Shown here: positions 16,466 through 26,011 of the stretch, piece after piece
Layout: each line of letters opens with the position of its first letter
Numbering within the stretch: position 1 is the stretch's first letter
NCBI GenBank assembly: GCA_966211765.1
Contig: CBIHOV010000006.1
Span: forward strand, 247,846-311,845
From: Paraflavitalea sp966211765
Lineage (GTDB): Bacteria > Bacteroidota > Bacteroidia > Chitinophagales > Chitinophagaceae
Length of the DNA stretch: 64,000 bases
Direction: 5' to 3'
The notes under the pieces: model-generated
The model's input: the letters and a program-made list of their open reading frames with translations, nothing else
Told to the model about the DNA's origin: nothing
The model's database searches: none
Translations under genes and position numbers: made by a program

Positions 16466-19304
16466 AAAACCTCATCTTTACACCCGCACGGCCCCAGAAA
16501 GAATAAAATTGCTTTTGATACATTCTGTCCCTTTCTCCATAGTAGTCCAGTTGCGGAGCCTTGGTGAGGTTGAGCGCTTCTGCATATATCGAGAACATTT
16601 TGTTGATACGGTAAGACGTATTAACGTCTACTTGTATCCGGTCATGCCTGATAACATCCGTAGCGTCTTTATCGCCCAGTAATACCGTATAAGCACTGTT
16701 GTAATTCAGGTTGCCCTGGATCGAAAACCCTTTATAAGCAAATGACAGGGAAGCATTGGCCGTATGGTCGGCCTGACCAGGCAGACGAAGGCCTTTCCTG
16801 AATTGTGCATCTGCTTTTGAATGTGTATACGTGTAATTGGCCAGTACAGAGAAACCTTTCAGAATGCCGGGCAGGAAGGTAAGGTTGGCTTGTGCATTCA
16901 GCTCGATACCAAATACATCTGCCTTATCGCCATTCAGCGTTCTGAACCATCTCCAGCCGGTATAGTTAGCTGCATTTTCAAATTCATTACCTGCCAGTGT
17001 CGTTACACTGTTGTACTGGAAGTTATTGATCCTTTTGTAGAAGACACCCGCAGAAAGGATACCCAGGTTGCCCAGGTACTTCTCATACATCAGGTCCCAG
17101 TTGGCTGCAGAAGCAGGTTTCAGCTCGGGGTTACCGTCTGTTACCGTCTCACTCAGAATGCTCGTCACACGACCGGGAACAAGGTCCACAAAGTTGGGAC
17201 GGGAATACCCATAGGTAAGGGCAGCGCGGATCAGTGATGATTTATCAAGGTCATACTTGAACTGGATATTGGGCAACACCTTCACATAATCGTTCTTTTT
17301 CTGATTGGGGGTAGTTGATATCCAGATGCCGTCTTTATCCTGTGCTATGATATTACCTTTGTAATCAACCTTGGTGGACTCTATACGTACACCGGCCAGG
17401 AACATTAGCTTTTTGAACTGGATCCTGTTCATGGCATAGACAGAGCTTACTGATTCTACCGCATCATAAAAATAAGAGTCAATACTCATCCTGGTGGCCG
17501 GCACATTGATAGGGAAGAGGCTGCTGCCCAGATTCGCATCCAGGAAACTGATCGTCTTGTTCTTATCCACACCCAGACCAAAATTTGTATTTCCATCCAG
17601 CAGGTCGTCAGATACCTCTGATTCACCAGCAAAATTACCAAGGTTACCAGCAGCAGCTGCACCTGCATACGTGGTCACAATAGTATTGTCAGGACGGAAA
17701 CGGATATTGTGCATGCGCTTAAACTTGCCACCCACCTTCAACGAAGAAGAATTTTTTCCCAGCGTATAAGGCAAAGTAGCATTCAGTCGGGCTGTGAAAT
17801 TCTTACCATTGGTAGTCCACCAATCCCGCTCCACCGTATTATAAGTATAAAGAGCTGTATTGTTTTTCCAGTCTGAAACATAAGGTGAAAGGTAATCGGT
17901 AGAAATATCTTTTATCCGAAGTGGAATATCGGCTGTAATAAAATTGTAGATGCCCGACAGGTTTTTGAATTCAGATTGGCTCATGGAGATACCCGCATCC
18001 AGCTTCAGGCTGCCCAGTGTGGTTTCGCCACTTACATTAAAGTTCAGGTTGCTGTTCTTTTCTGTAGCTGATTTTATTTCATTGTAGCCGCGGCCCCTGG
18101 TAGTTACATATTCACCATCAGTATTCTGCGTCGTGCGGCTGCTCTGCATACGCGTACGTTTACGGTACCTGATCAGGTCGTTGTCATGGTCAGCATACAT
18201 CAGGTTCGCTACAATGCTGGTCTTGGCATTGAAGTTATAATCTACTGTTAAAGATGCTCCTGTTCTCGTACGTTCGTTTTCAACATACAACAAGCGTACA
18301 TCTGTTGGGAAATATATTTTCCCCTTACCATAATCTTTTTCTTCCCACACCTGTGCCCTGATCTCATCATAGCCATTTTTTGTTTTGAAATAACTACCGG
18401 TGGCCATAATGCCCAGCCTGCCATTGGGACTGCTGGTCGAAGGGAAGAAACGTTGACTGAGCGATACATTGCCGATCGCATTCAGGTTGCTCCGGAGATT
18501 ATTATAACCCGTTCCCAGGTCAAGCGCCACCTTTGGGCGTAAAGAGGTAGCCGTAGGCGATTTCATATTAATCTGGCCGGCAATGGCATCACCATCCAGG
18601 TCGGGAGTCAGTGTTTTGATCACTTCCATGGAAGCAAGAACATTCACAGGGATCACATCCAGCTGCGCATTTCTCGATCCGTCTTCCTGTGTGCCCATGA
18701 TCTGTTCACCGTTCACATTGATATTGGTAAAATTGCCCGGCGTTCCCCGCAATTGTACCGTAGCGCCTTCGCCACTGCTGTTCCGGCCGATCGTTACACC
18801 CGGCAAACGCTGCATCGATTCTGCCACGTTCAGATCAGGATAACGCCCCATCAGGTCGGCAGAGATCACCTGCTTGATATTGTCCGCACTTCTTTGCTGG
18901 TTGAGCGCTTTGGCCTGCCCTTCCCGCGCGCCTACCACCGTTACCGAGGTCAGGCTTTTACTAAGGGTGGTTAGTTTAAAACTGAGCGAAGACGTAAGTC
19001 CCACCTTCACTGTTACTTCCTTCTCTACAGGCGCATAACCCATGTAATTGACGAGGATCGTTTGCTTCCCTTCACCCACATTCGACAACGTGAAATTGCC
19101 GGTAAGGTCGGTGGCCACACTGTTGGTGGTTCCTTTTACAGTTACAGAAGCGCCGGGAAGGGCATTCCCGTCACCATCCGTAATTTGCCCTTTTACAAAG
19201 CCGCTCGTTGACTGGGCCATCAGAGGCGTAAAAAAAGCTGGCAATACAAACACTGCTAACAGTAAGTAAACAGGTGTCAGCAGATTGTTGATGAATCGTT
19301 TCAT
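16464..19304 (-). CDS. TonB-dependent receptor, TIGR01782-like
   Basis: From the ATG at 19304 the protein is about 946 residues. It has a signal peptide ending near FFTPLMAQ, a carboxypeptidase-like regulatory domain (about 34-110, VKGQITDGDGNALPGASVTV), a plug with GRYPDLNVAESMQRLPGV (about 150-170) and LDGDAIAGQIN, and a long beta-barrel ending in aromatic F (AGVKMRF). The plug motifs fit the TonB-Xanth-Caul group, which acts without a SusD lipoprotein, and none is next to it. It likely imports oligosaccharides across the outer membrane. The frame could start at a TTG two codons earlier, but ATG is preferred. It is the last gene of the outer operon. Confidence 0.93.
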   Translation of the reverse strand: MKRFINNLLTPVYLLLAVFVLPAFFTPLMAQSTSGFVKGQITDGDGNALPGASVTVKGTTNSVATDLTGNFTLSNVGEGKQTILVNYMGYAPVEKEVTVKVGLTSSLSFKLTTLSKSLTSVTVVGAREGQAKALNQQRSADNIKQVISADLMGRYPDLNVAESMQRLPGVTIGRNSSGEGATVQLRGTPGNFTNINVNGEQIMGTQEDGSRNAQLDVIPVNVLASMEVIKTLTPDLDGDAIAGQINMKSPTATSLRPKVALDLGTGYNNLRSNLNAIGNVSLSQRFFPSTSSPNGRLGIMATGSYFKTKNGYDEIRAQVWEEKDYGKGKIYFPTDVRLLYVENERTRTGASLTVDYNFNAKTSIVANLMYADHDNDLIRYRKRTRMQSSRTTQNTDGEYVTTRGRGYNEIKSATEKNSNLNFNVSGETTLGSLKLDAGISMSQSEFKNLSGIYNFITADIPLRIKDISTDYLSPYVSDWKNNTALYTYNTVERDWWTTNGKNFTARLNATLPYTLGKNSSSLKVGGKFKRMHNIRFRPDNTIVTTYAGAAAAGNLGNFAGESEVSDDLLDGNTNFGLGVDKNKTISFLDANLGSSLFPINVPATRMSIDSYFYDAVESVSSVYAMNRIQFKKLMFLAGVRIESTKVDYKGNIIAQDKDGIWISTTPNQKKNDYVKVLPNIQFKYDLDKSSLIRAALTYGYSRPNFVDLVPGRVTSILSETVTDGNPELKPASAANWDLMYEKYLGNLGILSAGVFYKRINNFQYNSVTTLAGNEFENAANYTGWRWFRTLNGDKADVFGIELNAQANLTFLPGILKGFSVLANYTYTHSKADAQFRKGLRLPGQADHTANASLSFAYKGFSIQGNLNYNSAYTVLLGDKDATDVIRHDRIQVDVNTSYRINKMFSIYAEALNLTKAPQLDYYGERDRMYQKQFYSFWGRAGVKMRF

Positions 19305-19342
19305 GTGCAAGTATTTAGGCAGTTAATTAATGTGGGGTTATA

Positions 19343-20593
19343 TTATTTGGCGTTGAAATTCATATAGTCAACCAAAAAGCGGAGCCCAAAGCTGGTACCA
19401 ATATCCCTGTTCGTCAGCCACACTTTCCCTTTCCTGAATCGTGTTCTGGTTTCCAGTACTGCACCGCGCAGGTTGGGGTCTGGATGATCCTGTGCATACC
19501 GGTTGTTGACCAGCCACTGGGCTGATTTTTCAATATTGCTGTCAAATTCTTTATAGCCATATTTTGACAGCTCTATCCACACAATACCAGCTAAGGCAAC
19601 CGCAGAGCCCGTAACAGAACCTTTATCAGGCTGCCGGTCGCTCATATAATTATCGTAAAAAATACTCCCGTCTTTCTGCTGCGCTTTTACAAATGCCCGC
19701 GCTGTTTTGGCAGCCCCTTCCAGGTATTTCTTGTCCTGTGTCAGTTTATAGGCTTGAATAAGTGACTCCGCATACCATAAAGAGAACCGCGGATGGAAAG
19801 ATTTTTCTTCTATGAAATTGGGCATGAATTGCATCCACACACCTTCCGGTCCCTGTTTCTCAAGCAGACTATTGCACAAGTTGATATAGGCGTCCCGGAA
19901 TTTCTTATCTCCCGAAAATTCATAAGCATCTTTAAATAACCAGCCTTCCGTATTGGGACGAGAAACGTCAAACAGCTTTTGGTCCTTTTTATCCTTCTGT
20001 TTCCAGAAAGGACTATACTCTTTCAATACCTCACCCGTTTTGGCGTCGATATTGTCATAGCAAACTCCTTTCTCTGCGTAATACATGTTCTTCAACATCC
20101 ATGCGGCCGCATTGGTAGCGATCTGTGCATAACGCTTATCCTTGGTCACCCGTGAGAGCTCATAAATACCAGGCGTACCATCGGAGATAGTGGCAAATAC
20201 AATAAATTCATCGCCCAGCGCATCTCCATGCACACCCGCTACCATACCCTTCATTACCGGGTGATCCTTGATCTCCAGACTGGCCCAAAAATTACCGCCC
20301 CTGATCGCTGCATCCAGGTAAGCTTTTTTACCTGTTTGTTTATAAGCCGCCAGCAGCGAATACACCGCCTGTCCCGTATGCCAGGGCACTTCATACGGAT
20401 ACCATTTGCCTTCTGTGAGATTGTAATCACAGCGCGACTTTCCTTCCTCATCCAGCAATACATTCGATACATAACCAGCCATCTGGTCAATCGCCAGCAG
20501 CACTTCTTCTTTTTTTACCTGTGCCTTTACATTGAGCGAACAAAGTAAAAAGACAAACGAAAAAACATACAGCAAACCGTTATTCAGCTTCAT
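19343..20593 (-). CDS. Secreted helical-toroid protein, possible glycan-active enzyme
   Basis: The 416-residue product has a signal peptide (ends near LNVKAQ) followed by repeated helical hairpins such as WHTGQAVYSLLAAYKQTGKKAYLDAA and FSLWYAESLIQAYKLTQDKKYLEGA, typical of (alpha/alpha)6 toroids in six-hairpin glycosidases and related lyases. Conserved acidic and aromatic residues (HGDALGDEFIVFA, WMQFMPNF) could line an active cleft. I cannot assign a CAZy family. It overlaps the start of the GH20 gene by 14 bp and lies 38 bp before the TonB receptor, so it belongs to the same operon. It is likely periplasmic or surface-bound. Confidence 0.75.
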   Translation of the reverse strand: MKLNNGLLYVFSFVFLLCSLNVKAQVKKEEVLLAIDQMAGYVSNVLLDEEGKSRCDYNLTEGKWYPYEVPWHTGQAVYSLLAAYKQTGKKAYLDAAIRGGNFWASLEIKDHPVMKGMVAGVHGDALGDEFIVFATISDGTPGIYELSRVTKDKRYAQIATNAAAWMLKNMYYAEKGVCYDNIDAKTGEVLKEYSPFWKQKDKKDQKLFDVSRPNTEGWLFKDAYEFSGDKKFRDAYINLCNSLLEKQGPEGVWMQFMPNFIEEKSFHPRFSLWYAESLIQAYKLTQDKKYLEGAAKTARAFVKAQQKDGSIFYDNYMSDRQPDKGSVTGSAVALAGIVWIELSKYGYKEFDSNIEKSAQWLVNNRYAQDHPDPNLRGAVLETRTRFRKGKVWLTNRDIGTSFGLRFLVDYMNFNAK

Positions 20594-23135
20594 ATACTTT
20601 GTTTTGGGGATTAGTCTGATATTTATGTTTCTGATTGATCACGTTGATGTCAGCTGCCAGCCTGAACGTAAACTGCCAGGGGGCGGCGCCTTGCGGTATC
20701 TTCAGCAATAAATGGTTGATGCCAGCTTTAAAGGATAAGGGATACTTCTTTTCGCCGGCTACCTTATCTGTGCCTGGCACTGCCGTTACCTGCACTCCGT
20801 TGAAGAACACTTCAGCACCTGCCGGGGCCGATAGAAATGATGCCACAACAGCAGCATCTTTCGCCGTGATATTGCAATAGGCATAAGCACTGCTGTGCAC
20901 GTTTTTGCCAAAACGTTCATCGAGGTCTATGATGCCTCCGTTGGGAGCGGCAAACTTGTGCCAGCGATACGTTTTTCCCTGGTACATCGTAAAGTCTCCT
21001 GGAGAAGGGGGCTTATTGTACTCACTGTTCTCGGCATACAGAAAAGCTGGTACAGAGCCTTTGTCACTTCCCGGGAATGGACCTGTCAGCATCCAGTTCT
21101 GGAAATAACTAAACCGCGTTTCTGCTATAGTAAGCCGTATACTATCAGTGGGTGGCAGGGGAGCCTGTTTGCTGGTTGTGGCCGCCGCAGACAACAAAGC
21201 CGCTTCAAGCTCACGTAGGTCCTGAATCTTTTTATCATAGGGCAGCAAAACCTCCTTCAGCCAATAGTCCTGGTTTTCCCGTTTCCACGCAGCACGGTAA
21301 CGGTCTTTCATAGCTACGTAACGGCTGGCCAGCGCATGGATGGTCTTTGCTGTAGAACTCAGTAAGGCCTTCGCTTCCTGTGGACGCGCAGCTACCAATC
21401 CTTGTGCCTCCTGGTAATGCTTCACCGTTTGCGCGAGCGTAGTACGCGTGTCCATAACAATTTGATACTGTTGAACGGCATGTTGCAAGGTGCGCGCATC
21501 ATCTTTGTTCCACAGAGGAGCAGCACTGACTATCAGTTTCGATGCTTCCTGCAGTATTCCATTGGCTGCCGGCACAGAGGCATTGTTCAGCAACATCTTT
21601 TTCCCCTTTTCAGGGAGCAGCACCTGTTGCCACAACAACTCATTAAGATTATAGGTCAGCTTCAGCCCCCTTAGTTCCATTAATTTGAACAAGGCTTTCA
21701 CATAACCTCCATTGCTGGTTCCATATGCATTGACCTCATACCGGCTGTCAAAGGAACCGTCCTGCAGCGTGTCGATATTCCAGCTTTTTTCAGCGGCAGC
21801 ATACACCCCATACCAGTCGCCCGAAAAAAGGTAGGTGCTGCCATCATCCCAGATAGTGGTGAAAGCTCCCGTAGCGCCCTGCTGTTTTCCCGCAGCCAGG
21901 AAGCCCGCAATATTGGCTTTGGCCATCACCATGTCTGGAAACAGGCGGTAAGAATTGAGTATGCCCGGGCAAACCATAAACTCCAGTTTGCGGTCTGCGA
22001 AAGGTTGTATCCACCGGGCATAACTCTGCTGGTCGCTATATTCCCAGGTCAGGTAAATAATATCACGCGGCAACATGTCCGGGATCTCCTTGTACTGCAA
22101 CGCAATATCTCCCCACATCATCATTTTTTTGTGATGCTTCGTTACCACATCATACAGGAACTTCATATGGTCGGAATAAAAACGGGCAGGGCCAATACTA
22201 TCTATATAGGCTTTCGACCTTCCTTTATTCAGGTCAAAAGTTTCATCACAGTTTACATTAAACCACGGTGCACTGAACGCATCGCACAATTCACCGATCA
22301 CTTCTTCCAGGAATTTCCTGGCCTTCGGATCAAGCGGTGAGATCAGTGTATTCGTTTCTCCCATCGACTTGTATTGCGGCAGCGCAAGTATTTTATCAAA
22401 ATGGCCAAAAGATTGGAAACTTCCGATCAGCTGCATATGATATTTTGCCGCATAAGCCGAAAGTTCCTTGATCTGTGCGATCGTAAGCTTGCCATTGGCT
22501 GGTGCAAAATCAGGGTAGGAAACGGGCTGCACCACATGCTCAATGTAGAAAGAGAGATAATTAATCTTAAGCTCGGCCATCCGTTCGATCTGTTGCTTTA
22601 CATAGGCCACCGTGGAAATAGGCCCCCGGCTGATATCGTCATAGATCACCCGCGTGGCAAATGCCGGCCAGTCGGTAATTAACACAGCATGGTTCCACTG
22701 TGCCCTCGTTAACTGCTTCAGCGTTTGCAAACCATAAAAAAGCCCTGCTTCAGTATGTGCGGCGATTGTGCGCTCCTGCTCATTCAGGATCAACACATAA
22801 CCCTCCTGGCCAATTTGCTGGAATGCGGCGCCTGCTTTTTCCTGCAAAGCTTTATCTCTTTGCGCATCCTTCCCCAGCAGCACCAGCGATACCGTAGCAG
22901 TTCCAGCCACAGGGTGGGAGAGGCCCGATACAAAATTATTCCAGTGACCTGTGAGCCTTTCCTTCACTTCAGCATTTATACCAACAGACTGAAACCGGAG
23001 CTTGCTGGGATAACTAAGTGCGGCTTGATCGATTGTTACATGTTGCGGGTACGGCAATACCGGTAGCGTATTGGCTTTGGTAGTGCCCAACAGCAACAGA
23101 AAAAACAAACCCGGTATCAGTGTCCTTGCCATCAT
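20580..23135 (-). CDS. Glycoside hydrolase family 20-like beta-N-acetylhexosaminidase
   Basis: The 851-residue protein has a signal peptide, an N-terminal GH20b-like domain (about 25-150, PVLPYPQHVTI), and a TIM-barrel region with FATRVIYDDISRGPIST, ELKINYLSFYIEHV and FNVNCDETFDL. The DE pair in NCDE would be the GH20 catalytic dyad that positions the 2-acetamido group. A helical linker and a C-terminal beta domain (about 700-840) follow. It should release terminal GlcNAc or GalNAc in the periplasm. The barrel departs from standard GH20 around the dyad, so a neighbouring GH20-like group is possible. It starts ATGATG with a 4-bp overlap with the upstream gene. Confidence 0.8.
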   Translation of the reverse strand: MMARTLIPGLFFLLLLGTTKANTLPVLPYPQHVTIDQAALSYPSKLRFQSVGINAEVKERLTGHWNNFVSGLSHPVAGTATVSLVLLGKDAQRDKALQEKAGAAFQQIGQEGYVLILNEQERTIAAHTEAGLFYGLQTLKQLTRAQWNHAVLITDWPAFATRVIYDDISRGPISTVAYVKQQIERMAELKINYLSFYIEHVVQPVSYPDFAPANGKLTIAQIKELSAYAAKYHMQLIGSFQSFGHFDKILALPQYKSMGETNTLISPLDPKARKFLEEVIGELCDAFSAPWFNVNCDETFDLNKGRSKAYIDSIGPARFYSDHMKFLYDVVTKHHKKMMMWGDIALQYKEIPDMLPRDIIYLTWEYSDQQSYARWIQPFADRKLEFMVCPGILNSYRLFPDMVMAKANIAGFLAAGKQQGATGAFTTIWDDGSTYLFSGDWYGVYAAAEKSWNIDTLQDGSFDSRYEVNAYGTSNGGYVKALFKLMELRGLKLTYNLNELLWQQVLLPEKGKKMLLNNASVPAANGILQEASKLIVSAAPLWNKDDARTLQHAVQQYQIVMDTRTTLAQTVKHYQEAQGLVAARPQEAKALLSSTAKTIHALASRYVAMKDRYRAAWKRENQDYWLKEVLLPYDKKIQDLRELEAALLSAAATTSKQAPLPPTDSIRLTIAETRFSYFQNWMLTGPFPGSDKGSVPAFLYAENSEYNKPPSPGDFTMYQGKTYRWHKFAAPNGGIIDLDERFGKNVHSSAYAYCNITAKDAAVVASFLSAPAGAEVFFNGVQVTAVPGTDKVAGEKKYPLSFKAGINHLLLKIPQGAAPWQFTFRLAADINVINQKHKYQTNPQNKVYEAE

Positions 23136-26011
23136 GGATGATCAGTTGAGGGTGAATAAGGAATGGCTATTTCCATCGTTGCTTCATTATTCACCGTAGT
23201 TATTTCTTTTTCCTTGAATATTGTCTTGATAGTAATAAGATGTTTGCCATCCGTTGCTTTCCAGGCAAGGCGGGCAAACTGCACCCGTGGTTCCAGGTCA
23301 TTGGGCGCTTCAATCAACCGTATCACCTGTGAATCCGTTATTTTGCCATCCACCATCAGCTGTACGGTGATATCCCTGGCAGCCACGCGACCGATATTGT
23401 GCACAGTGCACGCTATCGCTGCCATTTCACCGGCTTTCACCGGTTTATCTCCCATTGTAATATCTCTTTCGCTGATGGCTACATCGGCCCTGTTTCCATC
23501 CACACCCGTAGCCGCATTGATTTGACGGAGCTTCAACACCACGCCTTTTTTAGCAGGCAAGGGCACTTCGATCCGGCCAACCCTTTCATTGATGGTGACC
23601 TCCTTATTTGTTAATATTTCTTCCGCCTGCAGATCATCATTGCTGTCTGTGCCAATGGAGAGTTGATAGCTGCCCGGCGCCAACCGCCAGGTATTCATTT
23701 CAACAGTCTTTTCCGCTACCCGGTTATAAAGCGATACTACTGCTGACTTAGCATCACCACTGCGTACGAATACAGACACTGCGGCCCCTGTATTTTTCCA
23801 GGTAGCCACCATTGCCGGAAACTCAAAACCTCTGCCGAAATGCCCCGTGTACATTCCTGTAAGCAGATCACTGCCCCGAACATATACTCTGTCAGTAAAT
23901 TTTACTTCACTTGTCAGTAGCGGAAAATTGTAGCGGAGCGAGGCAAGAATTGGTGTAAAACCTTCCAGTAGGTCTGTCACTTTAGCCGTGATGGAATATT
24001 TGTTATAAGGAGATGCCAGTTCACTCACCAGGCTGTCAAAATCCTGTTGTCCACTTAGTAATCTTGTCATTGCAAATACCTGCCCCAGGGGATGCACCCC
24101 GGCAGTCTTGTCTTCTCCACCTTCCAGCAATATGTTTTTTGCCCAGGCGGCCGAACCCTTTGTGGCGTCTTTATCGGGGGCATCGGTACGGGCTTTCCGT
24201 ATAAGTGCAGCAGCTTCATTCACCGGTTCCAGGAAATGCTTATTGTTTGTCAGGTAATACATACCCGATAAATGATAATACAATTCACTTACATGACCCA
24301 GGTGGTCCCAGTTATAATAATCATACTTTAATTGAGGATCATACCACTTGTCTCCAAACCCGTCATCACTAAAGTGTACTGCGGCAGGAAAAACACCGGC
24401 AGGCTTGCCATTCCTGGTGCTGGCCGCATCTGCTATCCAGGCATTCGACCATTCCGTGAATAGTTGTAGAATGGTTGGATTTTGATTGTACCAGGCAGTC
24501 CACAAGCCAGGCAACAGCGCCCGAGCATTCAAGGGGACATCCACACCATAAGGAGCCTGCGCCCAGGCTTCCGTTGCCGACAAATAATAAGATCTAAAAT
24601 GACGATGCCCTGCAGGGGTGATTCCCGACCATACATCCCTGAAATGCTGCATGCTGATCATGCACCGTTCAACATAAGCCGGATCACCATACCTGATCAT
24701 AAACATGCCCGGATGTGAATCCCTGAACAACTCAGCAGAATGCTCTACATCATCTACCCCTTTTGAATATCCACGATACAATAGATCACTGTTCCAGATG
24801 CCATCTGCAATCCGCGTGTATCCCTTCCGTGCCACTGCATCATCGGCGCCTACCACGGCTGGAAGCCACCACCGCAGCATTTCTACATCATCCCCAAACT
24901 TGCCACCCAATTCTCCGTTGGCTGCTTGCTTTTCCTCTACCCACCAGCGTATCACCTGCTGCATCCTTGTCATGGCTTCATATTGCAGCACAGCCCACCG
25001 TGGAATACCTGTCGTATCGCCGGCCTTAAAATCTGTTGGTATTTGCTTCCCCAGATACATTTGTATCACTTCATGATCAGGGAAAGCCTTAGCTAATTCT
25101 TTAAAGTAGATACTTGCCTTACTATCCGGCAGCAACTGGTCATCCTCCTGGTAAAGCCAGTAATGGATCCTGGCCAGCAAGTACAAGGCTTTGTAATAAA
25201 GCGGATCAGCAGGGTCTGCCACCACCTGCTCCAGCAGATCGGCCGATGTATACATCCGCTGAATTTGATTCATACCTGTTTTCCTGGTGGCCCATCCCCA
25301 GCCGCCCTCGTTGTAATACCGGCAGGCTTGCAGGTATTGACGAACAGAGTGCAACTGGTTGATGGCCGCCTCGGGATTGCTACTATTGCCTATAACCAGA
25401 ACGAGTTGGGTCGCAAATTGGGCTGCTGCAGCTGTGTCCTGTTCAGGACTTTTGTCCGTAAAAGGGATATCCTGTATCGCTGTAGCAGGTCTTAACTCAA
25501 TACTGAAAATACCTACCGGTGTTGCCGGCGCGCCACCTATACTGATGACGGCTTTATTATCCGTGATCCTTACTTTTTTCCGGATGCTTTTATAGGGCAG
25601 GCGAAACCAGGGAGTACCCACACTGTCGGCAATCACTTCTCCATTCACTGCAACGTGCAACAACATCTTGTCCGTCCGGTGATGCCCCATTACGACCGTG
25701 ATAAAATAATTACCGTTGGGGACATCAGCCCTGAAAACGAGGCTATCCGTACCAGTTACGCCATCCCTCAATAAGCTATCGGGCAACTTACTATACATGG
25801 AATCAAACGCAGCTGTTGGTTTTACCAGCCAGCCATAACCCCGTTGTGCGTCATAAGCATCAGCCGGACCTACCCGGGTATATCCCGGAGCAATGGCCGA
25901 ACTGTCACTGCCCATATCAAACAGCCTATTCTGTCCGCCATGGCTACTCCCGGAAGAGCAGGCACAAAGCAGGCAGCAGGCCAGTGTGTATAGCAGCAAT
26001 GCTTTTTTCAA
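23132..26011 (-). CDS. Large lipoprotein with sugar-binding-like N-terminus, helical core and CARDB domain
   Basis: The 959-residue product starts at TTG 26011, overlapping the previous stop as TTGA, with AAGG eight bases upstream. A lipoprotein signal (LLCACSSG) anchors it. Residues about 30-175 (RLFDMGSDSSAIAPGYTRVG) resemble the galactose-binding-like domain found in front of rhamnogalacturonan esterases. The middle is helix-rich with many Trp/Tyr/Asp residues and may form a toroid enzyme core. The C-terminus (about 855-950, DVAISERDITMG) looks like a CARDB adhesion-type domain. I do not recognise a catalytic family. It sits between GH105 and GH20 genes, so a glycan-cleaving or glycan-binding job is likely. 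Confidence 0.7.
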   Translation of the reverse strand: MKKALLLYTLACCLLCACSSGSSHGGQNRLFDMGSDSSAIAPGYTRVGPADAYDAQRGYGWLVKPTAAFDSMYSKLPDSLLRDGVTGTDSLVFRADVPNGNYFITVVMGHHRTDKMLLHVAVNGEVIADSVGTPWFRLPYKSIRKKVRITDNKAVISIGGAPATPVGIFSIELRPATAIQDIPFTDKSPEQDTAAAAQFATQLVLVIGNSSNPEAAINQLHSVRQYLQACRYYNEGGWGWATRKTGMNQIQRMYTSADLLEQVVADPADPLYYKALYLLARIHYWLYQEDDQLLPDSKASIYFKELAKAFPDHEVIQMYLGKQIPTDFKAGDTTGIPRWAVLQYEAMTRMQQVIRWWVEEKQAANGELGGKFGDDVEMLRWWLPAVVGADDAVARKGYTRIADGIWNSDLLYRGYSKGVDDVEHSAELFRDSHPGMFMIRYGDPAYVERCMISMQHFRDVWSGITPAGHRHFRSYYLSATEAWAQAPYGVDVPLNARALLPGLWTAWYNQNPTILQLFTEWSNAWIADAASTRNGKPAGVFPAAVHFSDDGFGDKWYDPQLKYDYYNWDHLGHVSELYYHLSGMYYLTNNKHFLEPVNEAAALIRKARTDAPDKDATKGSAAWAKNILLEGGEDKTAGVHPLGQVFAMTRLLSGQQDFDSLVSELASPYNKYSITAKVTDLLEGFTPILASLRYNFPLLTSEVKFTDRVYVRGSDLLTGMYTGHFGRGFEFPAMVATWKNTGAAVSVFVRSGDAKSAVVSLYNRVAEKTVEMNTWRLAPGSYQLSIGTDSNDDLQAEEILTNKEVTINERVGRIEVPLPAKKGVVLKLRQINAATGVDGNRADVAISERDITMGDKPVKAGEMAAIACTVHNIGRVAARDITVQLMVDGKITDSQVIRLIEAPNDLEPRVQFARLAWKATDGKHLITIKTIFKEKEITTVNNEATMEIAIPYSPSTDHP

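Noticed and set aside
16464..19304. SusC of a SusC/SusD pair
   Set aside because: Plug motifs fit the TIGR01782-like group and no SusD-like gene is adjacent.
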